A stretch of 64,000 bases of DNA from Chloroflexota bacterium (GTDB taxonomy: Bacteria > Chloroflexota > Ktedonobacteria > Ktedonobacterales > Ktedonobacteraceae), in assembly GCA_902810755.1 (NCBI GenBank), contig CADDYT010000001.1, forward strand, positions 1 through 64,000, read 5' to 3'. Below, piece by piece: positions 25,094 to 35,097 of this stretch. The number at the start of each line of letters is the position of its first letter. Within the stretch, counting starts at the first letter, position 1. The notes beneath the pieces were generated by a model. That model ran no database searches. It was not told the origin of the DNA and worked only from the letters and a program-made list of their open reading frames with translations. A program made the position numbers and the translations under genes.

Positions 25094-27316
25094 TTGTTGG
25101 GGCCTTATGATGCACATGCATCTCCTACGGGTACAAGCGAGTCTACGAGCAGCATGTCTCTGGTTGTCTCCAGACGAGAAAAGGAGTTGACAGGCGCTCT
25201 GTGCCGTAGTAACGTCGTTTGTAGCAAACCACGGCATCGGCATTTTGCGATGCGGCGCACCTGTCTCTTTGTTGGCCCGAACAGCAGTGAGGGAACAAGG
25301 AGACTGTTTTTGGAGACATCACCAACATCCTCTTCCGGTTCGTCCCGCCAAGACAGCGACCTGAGCGGTGTCGCTGACCTGCGTCAGGGAGGGCAACTGG
25401 CGCAGCAACTGCCTGGATATCAGGAACGACCCGCGCAGATTGAGATGGCTGCCCTGGTTGCAGAGGCTCTGGAGAAGGGGGAGCACGCCATTGTGGAAGC
25501 TCCAACCGGAACGGGCAAGGGGTTAAGTTACATCATCCCGATCGTGCGTTCTGGCAAGACCGCTCTCATCAGTACCGCCAACAAAGCCTTGCAGGAACAG
25601 CTTATCCAAAAGGATATCCCGTTTGTGCAACAACACATCCAGTGGTTTGAGGCTGCCAAGGTCAAAGGATTTGGCAACTACCTCTGTCTGGATCGCCTGG
25701 AAGAAGTGCGTGCCTCGCCTCTCCCTTCTGCGTGGGACCATCTGGTGCAGCACCTTGTCGAACTGACGACTGATCCCACGAGCGTCTTCACCGGCGATCT
25801 AGAAACGCTCAACATCTCCCTACCAGATGATCTGCGTACTCGAGTCAATGGCGATCGTGATCAGTGTGCCTGGTCGAAGTGTCCACACTTTCAGCGCTGT
25901 TATCTCCGTCAGATGCGCGAACAGGCCCAGCGGGCCCAGGTCATCGTCGTCAATCACACCTTGCTCCTGCTCGATGCCGCTGCCGATGGCGCGATTCTGC
26001 CCGACCGGGAGGTGGTCGTTGTCGATGAGGCCCATCACCTGGAAGAGGAGGCAACGCGCGTTGCGACGGTGACCGTGAAGGCGTCGCAGATTACCTCCGT
26101 GCTGGCGCTCACCGCTGTCCAGGCCCAGACGCCCAGCGCATTGCGCTCTGAGATTGCCGCTTGCCTGGCGCGCGTCTGGGAACAGTTCGAGGTGATCTTG
26201 TCCGCAGCGAAAAAAGACGCTGTGACGCTACGCGAGCCGATCCCAGAAGGGCTGAACCTGGCAGAGCAGCTCAGTCAGCTCGCCGAGATCCTCGAACAAC
26301 ACCTGCCTCTGGTGCAGACCGAGAAAGAAGCCGTCCTGGCGCAGAAGCGGATTCAGCGTATTCGTCGGCTGTCCGAGCAGGTGCAGCGCGTCTGCGCCGT
26401 TGACCAGCCAGGCGAGTACGTTTATGCCCTGGAGCGTGTGCCAGCAGCCGGGCAACAGGCTGCGACGGTAGCGATCTCGGTGACGCCCCTGGACGTGTCT
26501 ACCTGGCTCAAAGAACACCTGTTTGACCGTACTCCGGTCATCTGCGCCTCGGCCACGCTCGCCACGGTGAGCACTGCTCGCAAGAGAGGGCCAAGCTTGA
26601 CCTACTTTAAGCGCCGTGTGGGCCTGGACAAGGTCAAGGTCCTCGAGCGGATCTTGCCGTTGAGCTTCGACTACCAGCATCACGCCCTCCTGTATGTGCC
26701 GCGCGATCTCCCGGAACCGGCCTACGACGACCCAATAGCTGTGCAGCGATACGTCCACGCTGTCGCGATACGTATGGAGCGCCTCGTCAATATATCACAG
26801 GGACGGGCCTTCCTGCTGTTTTCTAGCCAGCGGATGCTTGACCTGGTCTATGACCGCATTGCGTCCCGCCTCTCCTACCCGGTACTGTGCCAGGGGGACC
26901 TGCCGCGTGCAGCTCTCGTCCGATCATTTCGGCAGCAGCGTGGCTCGGTCCTCTTCGGCCTCAAAACCTTCTGGGAAGGGATAGACATCGTCGGCGATGC
27001 CCTCTCGCTGGTTGTCATCGACAAATTGCCGTTTGAGCGACCTGACGACCCGGTTCACGCGGCACGTGTCACGCGAATGATCAAGAATGGGGAAGACTGG
27101 TTCGGGGAGTATGTGCTGCCACAGGCGGTCCTCCAATTGAAACAAGGCGTTGGCCGACTGCTGCGCAGCCAGGAGGATCGGGGTGTGATGGCCATTCTGG
27201 ATAGTCGCCTGCGCACTCGAAGATACGGGAGGCTTGTCATTGAGGCATTACCGCCAGCACCTCTGACAAGCCGCATAAAGGACGTCGAGCGCTTCTATTC
27301 GCATTTAACATCCTGA
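25094..27316 (+). CDS. DinG/XPD-type iron-sulfur DNA helicase
   Basis: A superfamily 2 helicase of up to 740 residues that would unwind DNA 5'-to-3' with ATP. Motif I is EAPTGTGKGLSYIIP, motif II VVVDEAHHLEEEA, and the C-terminal motifs include LLFSSQRMLD, GLKTFWEGIDIVG and QGVGRLLRSQEDRG. The four cluster cysteines are seen in GNYLCLDRL and in DQCAWSKCPHFQRCY. There is no N-terminal exonuclease domain. The start is uncertain: the frame opens at TTG 25094, but the first 95 or so residues have poor protein character, and ATG 25154 or 25250 or a later start is possible. Members repair DNA or resolve R-loops; here it lies among mobile genes. It has no close neighbour on the same strand. Confidence 0.85.
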   Translation: MLGPYDAHASPTGTSESTSSMSLVVSRREKELTGALCRSNVVCSKPRHRHFAMRRTCLFVGPNSSEGTRRLFLETSPTSSSGSSRQDSDLSGVADLRQGGQLAQQLPGYQERPAQIEMAALVAEALEKGEHAIVEAPTGTGKGLSYIIPIVRSGKTALISTANKALQEQLIQKDIPFVQQHIQWFEAAKVKGFGNYLCLDRLEEVRASPLPSAWDHLVQHLVELTTDPTSVFTGDLETLNISLPDDLRTRVNGDRDQCAWSKCPHFQRCYLRQMREQAQRAQVIVVNHTLLLLDAAADGAILPDREVVVVDEAHHLEEEATRVATVTVKASQITSVLALTAVQAQTPSALRSEIAACLARVWEQFEVILSAAKKDAVTLREPIPEGLNLAEQLSQLAEILEQHLPLVQTEKEAVLAQKRIQRIRRLSEQVQRVCAVDQPGEYVYALERVPAAGQQAATVAISVTPLDVSTWLKEHLFDRTPVICASATLATVSTARKRGPSLTYFKRRVGLDKVKVLERILPLSFDYQHHALLYVPRDLPEPAYDDPIAVQRYVHAVAIRMERLVNISQGRAFLLFSSQRMLDLVYDRIASRLSYPVLCQGDLPRAALVRSFRQQRGSVLFGLKTFWEGIDIVGDALSLVVIDKLPFERPDDPVHAARVTRMIKNGEDWFGEYVLPQAVLQLKQGVGRLLRSQEDRGVMAILDSRLRTRRYGRLVIEALPPAPLTSRIKDVERFYSHLTS

Positions 27317-29040
27317 ATGACCAGCTCTTGATGGCTGGAAATGCTGCTCTCCCTCGTATGCAAAGCACAGGCGAACGGTCTACTCTTTGTCGCGTTTATG
27401 GTCGCATTTCGCGCAGATCCCGATAGACAAGTAATGCTAATTCAACGTTCATATGCCTATCCGCATACTACAGGCGAATTCGTCCCTGCACAAACCCTTC
27501 TTACTCTGGCCTGTAAACCCATGGCAATGCAGTGCTCTAGAAGAATTATGTATGACAAAGGTTCCTCTACACACAGCCCCTCCACCTCAGAAACTCATCC
27601 AGTTTGCTCACCCTTGTTCCAATCGGGCTGAATATAAGGAGACGGTTTCACTGACAGTTTGGTTTTTTGGCTACTTTGCGTTTGCTGCTGAGGCATGGTG
27701 CGTCAATGACTCGATGAAGACGAATCGTGCTCATTTCCGATACATTCATGGAAATAGCTGCCTTTCTCTCAAATTCCATAATTTTTCTGGCAATTCTCCA
27801 TGTTTCCAGGATGTGTGAAGGAAAGAGCAGCAAATACGAACATTTTCCGCGATGATGGCAGGATTACTGGCGCCATCACGCTCTTTCGCAAGGAGTCCGT
27901 GTCTTCCCAGGGAAAGCCCTCATTTCCTGAAGCTTCTCTCTTTTTTGCGGGGTTTTCTCTCTTCATCCTGCAATGCTCCAGGGAATAGTCGCGAACATCG
28001 AATCATATTGGAAAATGTTCATGCTGTCTCAGTACCCCTCTCTTTTTCTCGCATCTGCCTTCGTATCCAGAGAATCTGGGTGTGCGTCCAAACTGGTCGC
28101 TCAGCGATTTGCGGCCTCGATCGTGGGAGCAAAGCTCTCCTCCCATCCACCTGATCGCTGCAAGAGGCGCGGGTGATGCAGCCGATCCCAGTTTACGCGC
28201 AGATACGGCGAGGTAGCCACATGTGCTACCCGGTAGATTCCTGCATCAGCGGTACAAACGAGTCTACGGGCATACTGTCCCCAGTTGTCCACTATTGATA
28301 CACTCTCTTGACGATAAATAGATCATTCTCTATACTAAAATTATTGGAAATGGCCGGACTCCTCCATTATGGAGTCGCAGACGGATCGCTGCACCTGCAC
28401 ATCGTGTCAGGAACGATCCCAGGATGTGTCTACCTGGACGTGTCGTGTGTCGTTGAGCCTTGCTCCGCTGCGGCACGGATTTGACACGAAGAGGAAGCGT
28501 TCACCTCGTGGTTACAAGCAGGGCTATGTCACGCAGCCCTCACCATCTCTGGATGGTTGCAAGCAGAGCTTCTATCATGGAACTCTCACCACTAATGAAC
28601 GGGTCCGCATCTGACCGCTCTGGCTTACTTGAGCGAGGGCTATGATGGGCGTGGCTCGCCACCAATGAGCTGGACTAGCCCCCCTATGGGCCAGGTCGCC
28701 TTATCCTTGATGAGGCAGGGCGTCTCACCGATATCGAGACATCGTCTTGTGACTCCCTGCCGTAGGTGAGAGTCCTTCGGCAGGATCGGTCTCTGTTCCC
28801 GGAGCGCGTCTGTGTAGGTTGGAGCCGCTTCTTCTCGGCTGGAAACTGTTGCGGTTAAATCTCTCTTTCATGGAGATATAAACAGCAAGAGGCCCCTCCC
28901 CCGAGCAGCAAGCGGCAAGTGAGGTCCCGTATGACGCCTCGCCAGTCTCTCTGGCATGGTTGTACGCACACAGATTCACCTGCGAGAAGTAGCTTGGAGC
29001 GCGTTCTCACTTCCATTTCGAAGGATTTTCGCAAGAGCGT
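27317..29040. other. Gene-poor region with one strong promoter
   Basis: About 1.7 kb in which the short open frames lack ribosome-binding sites and normal composition. It contains a segment near 28245-28290 similar to 25125-25180, a near-consensus promoter at 28308-28336, and a hairpin CCTGCCG/CGGCAGG at 28756-28784. It may be decayed mobile DNA or may encode an RNA. Confidence 0.5.
28308..28336 (+). promoter_or_regulatory. Near-consensus promoter without an evident gene
   Basis: TTGACG (28308-28313), a 17-nt spacer and TATACT (28331-28336). Just downstream is a GACTCC/GGAGTC hairpin. The first good gene downstream is the recombinase at 29041, 700 nt away, so an untranslated RNA is a possibility. 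Confidence 0.45.
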
Positions 29041-29931
29041 ATGGCACATCGAAAAAGTATCATCCGTGAGGCGATTGAGCGGCTGGACAGCTTTCGTGGC
29101 ATCGGCGAAAGCCGCCGGGAGGCCAAGCGTGCGATCCGTGAGGCATCGGGTGGGCGGCAATGGACCGTCTCGACCGGCAAGATTCACGCGCACGCGACGC
29201 GCAAGGTCTACCAGCAGCACGTGCTGGCATTCATCAACTGGGCGCGAGATACCTATGGCATTCACCGGTTAGTGGCACTGGATGAGCAAGCCCCAGTCCT
29301 GGTGCCGCAGTACCTGCGCCTGCGTCTGGAAGCAGGCAAGAGTGCCTATACCCTTCAGGCGGAGCGGTCTGCGCTGCGTCTCTTCTTTCAAAACCGAGCG
29401 CTGGCCCAGGAGGTGACGCTGCCCCGGCGCACACGGGAGATGATCACCCGTTCGCGCGGTCCCAACGATGCTGACCGGCACATCCAGCTCGCCCACTGGC
29501 AGTCGCTCATCGCATTTTTACAAGCTACTGGCTTGCGGCGCAATGAGGTCGCGCATCTGCGCGTGCGCGATATTGTCGAGCAGAATCCTGATTACCAGTA
29601 CCGCCCGACCGTCTATGTTGCCAACGGGAAGGGCGGCAAGACGCGGACTGTACCGGTTTTAAGTGGGCGCGAACAGGATGTACTCAGCCAGAAGGGCGAG
29701 CGCGAGGCTTCCGAACTGGTCTTTTCCCACATTCCCAGGCGGCTGCGCGTCCACAGTTATCGGCGGGAGTACGCCCAGGCCCTCTATCTCTCCCTGGCCC
29801 CTGGCTGGAGTCTGCCGCCCTCTGAGGGACGTCTCAAGCCGAGCGATTATCAGGAAGAAGCGGTAATACAAGTATCAAAGGCACTTGGACACAATCGCAA
29901 GGATGTCGTTCTTAACCATTACTTGCGTTAG
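29041..29931 (+). CDS. Phage-integrase-family tyrosine recombinase, copy 4
   Basis: A 296-residue recombinase of a different branch from the three XerC/D-like copies. It has an arm domain with YQQHVLAFINWARDTYGI, and catalytic residues Arg in ATGLRRNEVAHLRV, Lys in NGKGGKTRTVPV, His-x-x-Arg in HSYRREYA, ALGHNRKDV and the terminal NHYLR, whose tyrosine is the nucleophile; the protein ends right after it. Its size is normal for short integrases. The start has AAGGATTTTCGCAAGAGCGT upstream, only a weak ribosome-binding site. No attachment site repeats were identified around it. Confidence 0.85.
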   Translation: MAHRKSIIREAIERLDSFRGIGESRREAKRAIREASGGRQWTVSTGKIHAHATRKVYQQHVLAFINWARDTYGIHRLVALDEQAPVLVPQYLRLRLEAGKSAYTLQAERSALRLFFQNRALAQEVTLPRRTREMITRSRGPNDADRHIQLAHWQSLIAFLQATGLRRNEVAHLRVRDIVEQNPDYQYRPTVYVANGKGGKTRTVPVLSGREQDVLSQKGEREASELVFSHIPRRLRVHSYRREYAQALYLSLAPGWSLPPSEGRLKPSDYQEEAVIQVSKALGHNRKDVVLNHYLR

Positions 29932-30753
29932 CCATCAGCGCGTGATTGAGGCGGCTGGGGTCCTGAGCAGGGCCATGCGGTAGAACGGTTTATTCTGGTT
30001 TCATCCTTGCTTGCACCGTGAGGGAAAACGAGGGAAACATCGGGAAAAGCGAGGAGGCTTCGAATCACGAAAGCAGTCCCAGCGAATAGCGTGGATGATA
30101 GAGAAACAGGCCAGTTGACTGCGAAATCGTATGGATGCTGCAGGATGCTTCGGCTTTTTCTCCTGTTCTTGGCACACTTGCGCGAAGAGCAAGGAAACGC
30201 CGAAAAGAATGGGGAGGCTTCAGAAGATGAGCACATTTCGAGAGATCAGAATCGTTTGTCTCAAAATCTTCTGTATGCTGTGGGAAGCTGTGAATTGCTC
30301 GACGATACTTGCATCTGGATGGGAAATCTGGGAAAAAGCGGCAAAACTTCGGGTGATGAAAGCAGTCCCAGCGAAGACCTGGCAATGCCGGTACCATCAT
30401 GGAAACACGTTGTGTTCTTTGCTCTTCCTCACACTTTTCTTGAAAGAACAAGGAGAGGTCAAAAAGTCCACGAATATTCAGAGAGAAGTAAGACTTCCTC
30501 AGAACTATCAGGCAGAGGAAAGGAAAAGCAGGGTAGCGTCGGAACTTCCGCTAGCATTGCGAGCAATGCTGCTCGTTCTGCAGCTGCCTCTTGCTTTCGC
30601 AGGAACGGCAGGAAGGTGCTGTTATGAATGCATCATCACCGGTTCTTGCAGGGATCACCAATGAATATCAGGAATAAACTGGCAATGCCGAGCACGGAAC
30701 AGTGTCGCGTTGACGGTTGTCCTCTGTACATCGATTGAAAGGGAGACGAGACT
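29932..30753. repeat. Gene-poor stretch with two diverged copies of a long repeat
   Basis: Segments near 30020-30220 and 30310-30490 share blocks in the same order: GGGAAAAGCG, then GAAAGCAGTCCCAGCGAA (30068-30085 and 30358-30375), then a C(T)TCACAC/GCACAC-rich block followed by an AAGGA block and AAAAG. Open frames across it run through the repeats and lack ribosome-binding sites. It may be decayed coding DNA or a duplicated structured element. Confidence 0.4.
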
Positions 30754-31470
30754 ATGCGAATGTATATCCTTTCGGAGTGCTGCACGCTCTTTGGGGTCAA
30801 CCCGAAGACCTTCCATAAATGGCTTGCCCAGGAGGGAATGCAGCTCCAATCATTGCGTGCCGATAGCCGCGTCCGCTACCTGACGCAGGAGCAGGTGGAC
30901 TATCTGATGCATGTGTATGGCAGAAAGTCGGCGGCACGTGAGGAGCCACTGTCTGATGAGCGCCCGGTGCCTACAGGTGACAACGCACTTGGAGAGCGGC
31001 TGAACCAGTTCGAGCAGCGGTTGGACCTGCTGGAAAACGAGGTGGGCCGGTACGCTGAACTGCTGCGGGCCATTGAGCAGCAGATGCACGGGCTGGCAGT
31101 CCAGTCTGTTGAAACCCATGCAGCTCCGGTTGAACGACCGCGAGTGAAGGCCGCCTCCGTTGGCGAACACCGACCACCATCAGCGACACGAGCAAAGAAG
31201 AAGCATCGTGGCAAGAACCTCCCGCAGGAGCTGGTCCTCCTGCGCGTCTTTGCCGAGCAGCATCATGTTTCCATGAAGCAATCCAGTGCAGCGGGCAAAG
31301 CCGGCAAAATTGCCGTCGTTCGCGGCAAATGGCTGGTGAACAGTCGCTGGGCCACCGAGGCGCTTGATCAGCATGGGCAGTCTGAGTTCTACGAGGTGTT
31401 CCATCGCAAAGCTGGTTTTACTCGCTGTCAACAATGTCCGCACACCACGTCTGAAAGTCGCTCACCGTAG
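30754..31470 (+). CDS. MerR-like HTH protein with coiled coil, unknown function
   Basis: A 238-residue protein. The N-terminus RMYILSECCTLFGVNPKTFH is a winged-helix start of the MerR/excisionase type (ILSEC...GVNPKTFHKWLAQEG), followed by LTQEQVDYLMHVYG. Residues about 80-115 form a coiled coil (LNQFEQRLDLLENEVGRYAE). After a basic linker (TRAKKKHRGKNLP) a second small domain follows, with VLLRVFAEQHHVSMKQSSAA and KWLVNSRWATEALD, possibly another DNA-binding unit, and a CxxC near the end. It probably binds DNA as a dimer. ATG 30754 has AAAGGGAG upstream. It stands alone between a repeat region and a convergent STAND regulator. Confidence 0.55.
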   Translation: MRMYILSECCTLFGVNPKTFHKWLAQEGMQLQSLRADSRVRYLTQEQVDYLMHVYGRKSAAREEPLSDERPVPTGDNALGERLNQFEQRLDLLENEVGRYAELLRAIEQQMHGLAVQSVETHAAPVERPRVKAASVGEHRPPSATRAKKKHRGKNLPQELVLLRVFAEQHHVSMKQSSAAGKAGKIAVVRGKWLVNSRWATEALDQHGQSEFYEVFHRKAGFTRCQQCPHTTSESRSP

Positions 31471-31555
31471 AAGGTATCCCTCGCGCGGTGTACAATACCC
31501 TTCCATCGTCTCGCTTGATACCTCGACACCGGGAAACCGGTGGGGGTCGGTTCTT

Positions 31556-34081
31556 TCACGAGATTCCTGTGTCTTCTCTCCTATGGAATTTACGTTCGAT
31601 AGCCGCATATCGCTTCTCTAGCGCCTTTGCTTCGTCTGCCCGTTTCAGGATGCGTAAGAGGAGCGCATAGTTCTTGAGGATGGCAAGAAGGTCCGGGTGT
31701 TCTGGCCCTTGACTGCCCTCGACGACAGCCTGGGCGTGTTGGTAGAGGACTTCCGCTTGCTCGAAGCGTCCCCGAAGTTGAGCAATGATCGCCAGGCCAC
31801 AGAGTGGCTGCCCTGTTTCCGCATAATCGGGTCCAAAAACCTGCTCATAGATCGCGATCGCGCGTTGGTTGCACTGTTCTGCTTGCTTGAGATAGTCCCG
31901 CACTGAAGAGAGCGAGGAGAGGCCTGCCAGGGCCCGCTCGCTCTCCGGATTGCCCTGCTTGCGCAGATGGATCAAAACCGCCAGCTTGGTGTGGGTATCG
32001 GCCAGACCAGCCAGACATGAAGCGACCTCTGGGTGTTCAGAACCAAGGGCGTCTTCAAGCATCGTGAGCGCTTTCTGCCGCATGTCTAAGGCGGGGGCAA
32101 GCTGATCCCGGAGAAGGTAGCAAGCCGCAAAGCCGTCGAGTGTGGAAGCGATGGTCGGATGCCCGGGCTCTAACTGCCGTTCACGAATGGCAAGCGCCCG
32201 CTGATAGAGTGGTTCGGCTTCCTCAAAGCGGTCCCATTCACGATAAATGGTCGCGAGCCAGGCAGAGGCGTTCGCAACGTCGAGATCGTCAGGACCAAGA
32301 GCTCGTTCGAGAAGCATAAGCGCCTCTTTGAAGAGCGGCTCTGCCTCGGGCAATTTGCCTTGAAACCAATAGCAGCGGGCTAACGCGCTCAAGATGCGTG
32401 CGCGATCCGGATGGGTGAGAGGATATACCTGCTCCAAGACTGCAAGACCGCGCTGGTACAAGGGCTCCGAGCGATCGTGCCTGCGCTGGTCTTCGTAGAC
32501 CTGGGCGAGATGGGTCAATTTGCTGACGATTCCTGGATGGGCTGCTCCCAGAGCACGTTCAGCTAGGTCAAGAGCCTTTTGACACCATGTCTCGGCCTGT
32601 GCATACCAGGCATGTTGTCGCCAGTAGGAGCCTGCCGCAGTGAGGAGCGTGATGGTGCTCTCATCCGTCAAACTGCGTCGTGCAATGTATTCTGTGCAGA
32701 CAATAACGTGTGGCACGTAAAGCTCATACTTGTGCAATGGACCATACGCTTCAGGGTCGAAAGCCACTGCCAGGGTGGCTACAGCTCGCTCTTCCCACTG
32801 ACGTCGTGCTGCGTCATCCATGCTATCCCGGATGACTGCCTGCACCAGGCGGTGGACGGATACCCAACGTTCTGTTGCATTGCGGCGGATGAGGGAATAG
32901 TTGAGGAGCGGGATCAGCGCCTGGTTGAGCGTCTCGATGCTGTTGGCCAGCGTGCGCAGCAGGGGGTTGATGGAGGGCGCGCGGCGCAGGAAGAGATCTT
33001 CCGGGATGGTGTCAGGACTGAGGAAGGCACAGAACCGGAGCAAGACCATTGAGGCAGGCGACTGGGCCCGGACCCGCTGAAAGGAGAGAGACCAGGTTGT
33101 CGCGACCGACTCACTGTAGTCGGTGTAGCGGTGATGCAGGTGGCTCCGATAGGCTAAAAGTTCGGCGCGGCGCTGCTCGTATTCTGCTCGATAGCGCGCC
33201 AGCGGGTAAAGATTTTCAGCGATATAGGCGCCTGCCAGTTCGAGCGCGAGGGGCAGGCCCCCCATCAGGTGCGACAGTTCCATAGCAGTCGTGCGATCAA
33301 GATCTGCCGCCGCATCAAGTTCCGCGCCTGAAGGGATGATCTTCGCCCGCCGAAGCAAAAGCAAGGCCCCCTCTTCCGGCGGCATCTCGTAGAGTTCAAG
33401 CGGGGAGACGAGGTCCGCAATAGCTTTGACCCGCGTTGTCAGGAGGATATGGCCGCTTCCTGCTGCGGCCATGAGATCGCCAATAGCGATTTCTTCCTGG
33501 ACATTATCAAGGATGAGTAACCAGCGTGTATGTTGGAGCAGCCAACGGACAATGGCACGCACCAGTTGGGATGGCTCCTGTGGTTTTTTGGCAGCAGGAA
33601 GGTCTAAGAGCGTGGCGATGCGTAGGACATCTGAGGCAAAGTGTTCCGGAGTTGCCCGGAGCCAGAGGACGGCATCATACTCGTCGCGGTAACGATGGGC
33701 ATATTGAGCAGCGGTCTGGGTCTTGCCGATCCCCCCGAGACCTCGGATCGCCTGGGTGAGAGCGGCTGCTCGGCCTTCCATCAGGCGCTGGTGCAAGGCG
33801 TCCAACACGTCTTTTCGGCCCGTAAAAAAGGGATTAGGCTCGTAGGGAACATCCCAGATCTGTTCGCGCTGGCGGTTGGGCTGCGGGAAGCCAAAGTCAA
33901 TCTCTGGGAAGAGTTCGTTAAGGCGTTGCTGGTGTTTCTCTTCGGGGACATGTAGTCCCCGTTCCCATCGACTTACCGTCCCTACGTCATCAATCTCGAG
34001 AGCTTCGGCCAGATCGGCTTGCGTCCACTCGCGCTGCTGCCGTACTGCCTTGAGCTTGTGATACCAGAGATTCTCGGTCAT
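31556..34081 (-). CDS. HTH-STAND ATPase-TPR regulator
   Basis: An 841-residue protein. Residues about 8-60 are an XRE helix-turn-helix (LKAVRQQREWTQADLAEALE and VSRWERG). Residues about 75-420 form the STAND module, with FTGRKDVLDALHQRL, Walker A RGLGGIGKTQTAAQYA, kinase-2 RWLLILDNVQEE, ILLTTRV and LMGGLPLALELAGAYI. The C-terminal 400 residues are kinesin-light-chain-like TPRs of 42 residues (repeats with ALxxxExxLGxxHPxxAxxL). Such proteins are ligand-controlled switches; the ligand is unknown. A clean ATG with only moderate upstream AGGCAGG. It is convergent with the gene at 30754. Confidence 0.85.
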   Translation of the reverse strand: MTENLWYHKLKAVRQQREWTQADLAEALEIDDVGTVSRWERGLHVPEEKHQQRLNELFPEIDFGFPQPNRQREQIWDVPYEPNPFFTGRKDVLDALHQRLMEGRAAALTQAIRGLGGIGKTQTAAQYAHRYRDEYDAVLWLRATPEHFASDVLRIATLLDLPAAKKPQEPSQLVRAIVRWLLQHTRWLLILDNVQEEIAIGDLMAAAGSGHILLTTRVKAIADLVSPLELYEMPPEEGALLLLRRAKIIPSGAELDAAADLDRTTAMELSHLMGGLPLALELAGAYIAENLYPLARYRAEYEQRRAELLAYRSHLHHRYTDYSESVATTWSLSFQRVRAQSPASMVLLRFCAFLSPDTIPEDLFLRRAPSINPLLRTLANSIETLNQALIPLLNYSLIRRNATERWVSVHRLVQAVIRDSMDDAARRQWEERAVATLAVAFDPEAYGPLHKYELYVPHVIVCTEYIARRSLTDESTITLLTAAGSYWRQHAWYAQAETWCQKALDLAERALGAAHPGIVSKLTHLAQVYEDQRRHDRSEPLYQRGLAVLEQVYPLTHPDRARILSALARCYWFQGKLPEAEPLFKEALMLLERALGPDDLDVANASAWLATIYREWDRFEEAEPLYQRALAIRERQLEPGHPTIASTLDGFAACYLLRDQLAPALDMRQKALTMLEDALGSEHPEVASCLAGLADTHTKLAVLIHLRKQGNPESERALAGLSSLSSVRDYLKQAEQCNQRAIAIYEQVFGPDYAETGQPLCGLAIIAQLRGRFEQAEVLYQHAQAVVEGSQGPEHPDLLAILKNYALLLRILKRADEAKALEKRYAAIERKFHRREDTGIS

Positions 34082-34656
34082 AGTCCTGCCTTTCCGGATA
34101 TGTTGGCTCTATAATAGATGTTTAACTGATCTCGCGTCGAGCGGCTTGGGGATTGGGATTATATCATGCACACGACTGGCTCGTGCAGCTTCCTGTCTAG
34201 CTTTGGAAGCATTCAAGCTAAAGCGCTGTGATTGTATGAGCCAGAGAGGGGCATGAAAATGTTCTGTACCCCTTTCCGTTTCCATGTATGAGAAGATTAA
34301 GAAGATCGTTTGCATAGAAACTCCACTGTATGAAAGACGAACATCTTTTCTTCCCCTTCATTACTAATAGACGCGACATAATCCGGTATTTGTCACACCC
34401 TGACGAACTGCTCTCTCCAAAAGAAGGTACGAGCAGTAAGGGATATCCGGTATGTCCAGTTCTCGAAAGTCAGACGGTTTGTGCGTGATCCATGATGCAA
34501 GATGGTTGCCTAGTCATGCCTAGGTGTGCCGGGTGCTGCCTCTTCGTGCTCTTCATGCTTAGATTACGATGGTGACAGCACGGTGGACCGGGAGAGACAA
34601 CAATCATGCTCCGCCGGCTGCAATTGATAGACAGCATAGAAAAGAGAGAGGATCAC
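34082..34656. other. Intergenic region, nothing recognised
   Basis: About 575 bp between a divergent pair (the STAND regulator and the excisionase-like gene). It is AT-richer than its surroundings and must contain promoters for both. No repeats beyond short chance hairpins were seen. Confidence 0.45.
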
Positions 34657-34893
34657 ATGGAAAAGCACAAGAGACCTGTCATCGACCCGCTTCTGCTCAC
34701 AGTACCCCAAGCGGCTAGAATGCTCGGCATCAGTCGCAATACCCTCTATAGGCTCTTCCGTAGAGGAGAATTGCGCCACATTCATATTGGGCGAGCGGCG
34801 CGGGTGAGTGTCGCTGACCTACGCCGCTGGCTCCAGGCACGCGAACAGGAGGAGGAGTCCCGCTACAGGAAACGGGAAGCGGAGTCAAATTAG
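34657..34893 (+). CDS. Excisionase-family HTH DNA-binding protein
   Basis: A 78-residue protein with the helix-turn-helix of the excisionase/MerR-like HTH_17 family: LTVPQAARMLGISRNTLYRL and then FRRGELRHIHIGRAARVSVADLRRWL, ending in a charged tail. Members bend DNA for recombinases or act as small regulators. ATG 34657 has GAGAGAGG five nt upstream; the open frame begins earlier at 34606. It is followed by the unknown gene at 35098 and the SNF2-like helicase, all on the same strand, and may be part of a mobile cassette with them. Confidence 0.8.
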   Translation: MEKHKRPVIDPLLLTVPQAARMLGISRNTLYRLFRRGELRHIHIGRAARVSVADLRRWLQAREQEEESRYRKREAESN

Positions 34894-35097
34894 ACCAGCA
34901 TTTCGCTTCACATGCACCAAAAACTGGAATGAGCCAATTATACACCGGGGTTAATAAACAGTCTATCTCTACCCTGACCTCTATAAGTCGATATGGCATT
35001 ATGCAACCGACTCCGACCAGGAGATCAGCGATGTCGTAAACGCGGCCTTGTACTGCTTCAAGGCCGCACAAGGAACAGTGAAGACGGAGTAGGAAGC

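Noticed and set aside
24882..25190. Short gene at 24882
   Set aside because: No ribosome-binding site, composition dominated by Leu/Ser/Pro from pyrimidine-rich DNA, and overlap with the promoter region of the DinG-like gene.
28640..28800. Group II intron fragment
   Set aside because: A GGTGAGAGTCC-like segment and a CCTGCCG/CGGCAGG stem recall intron domain I, but no domain V, no maturase and no boundary motif were found.
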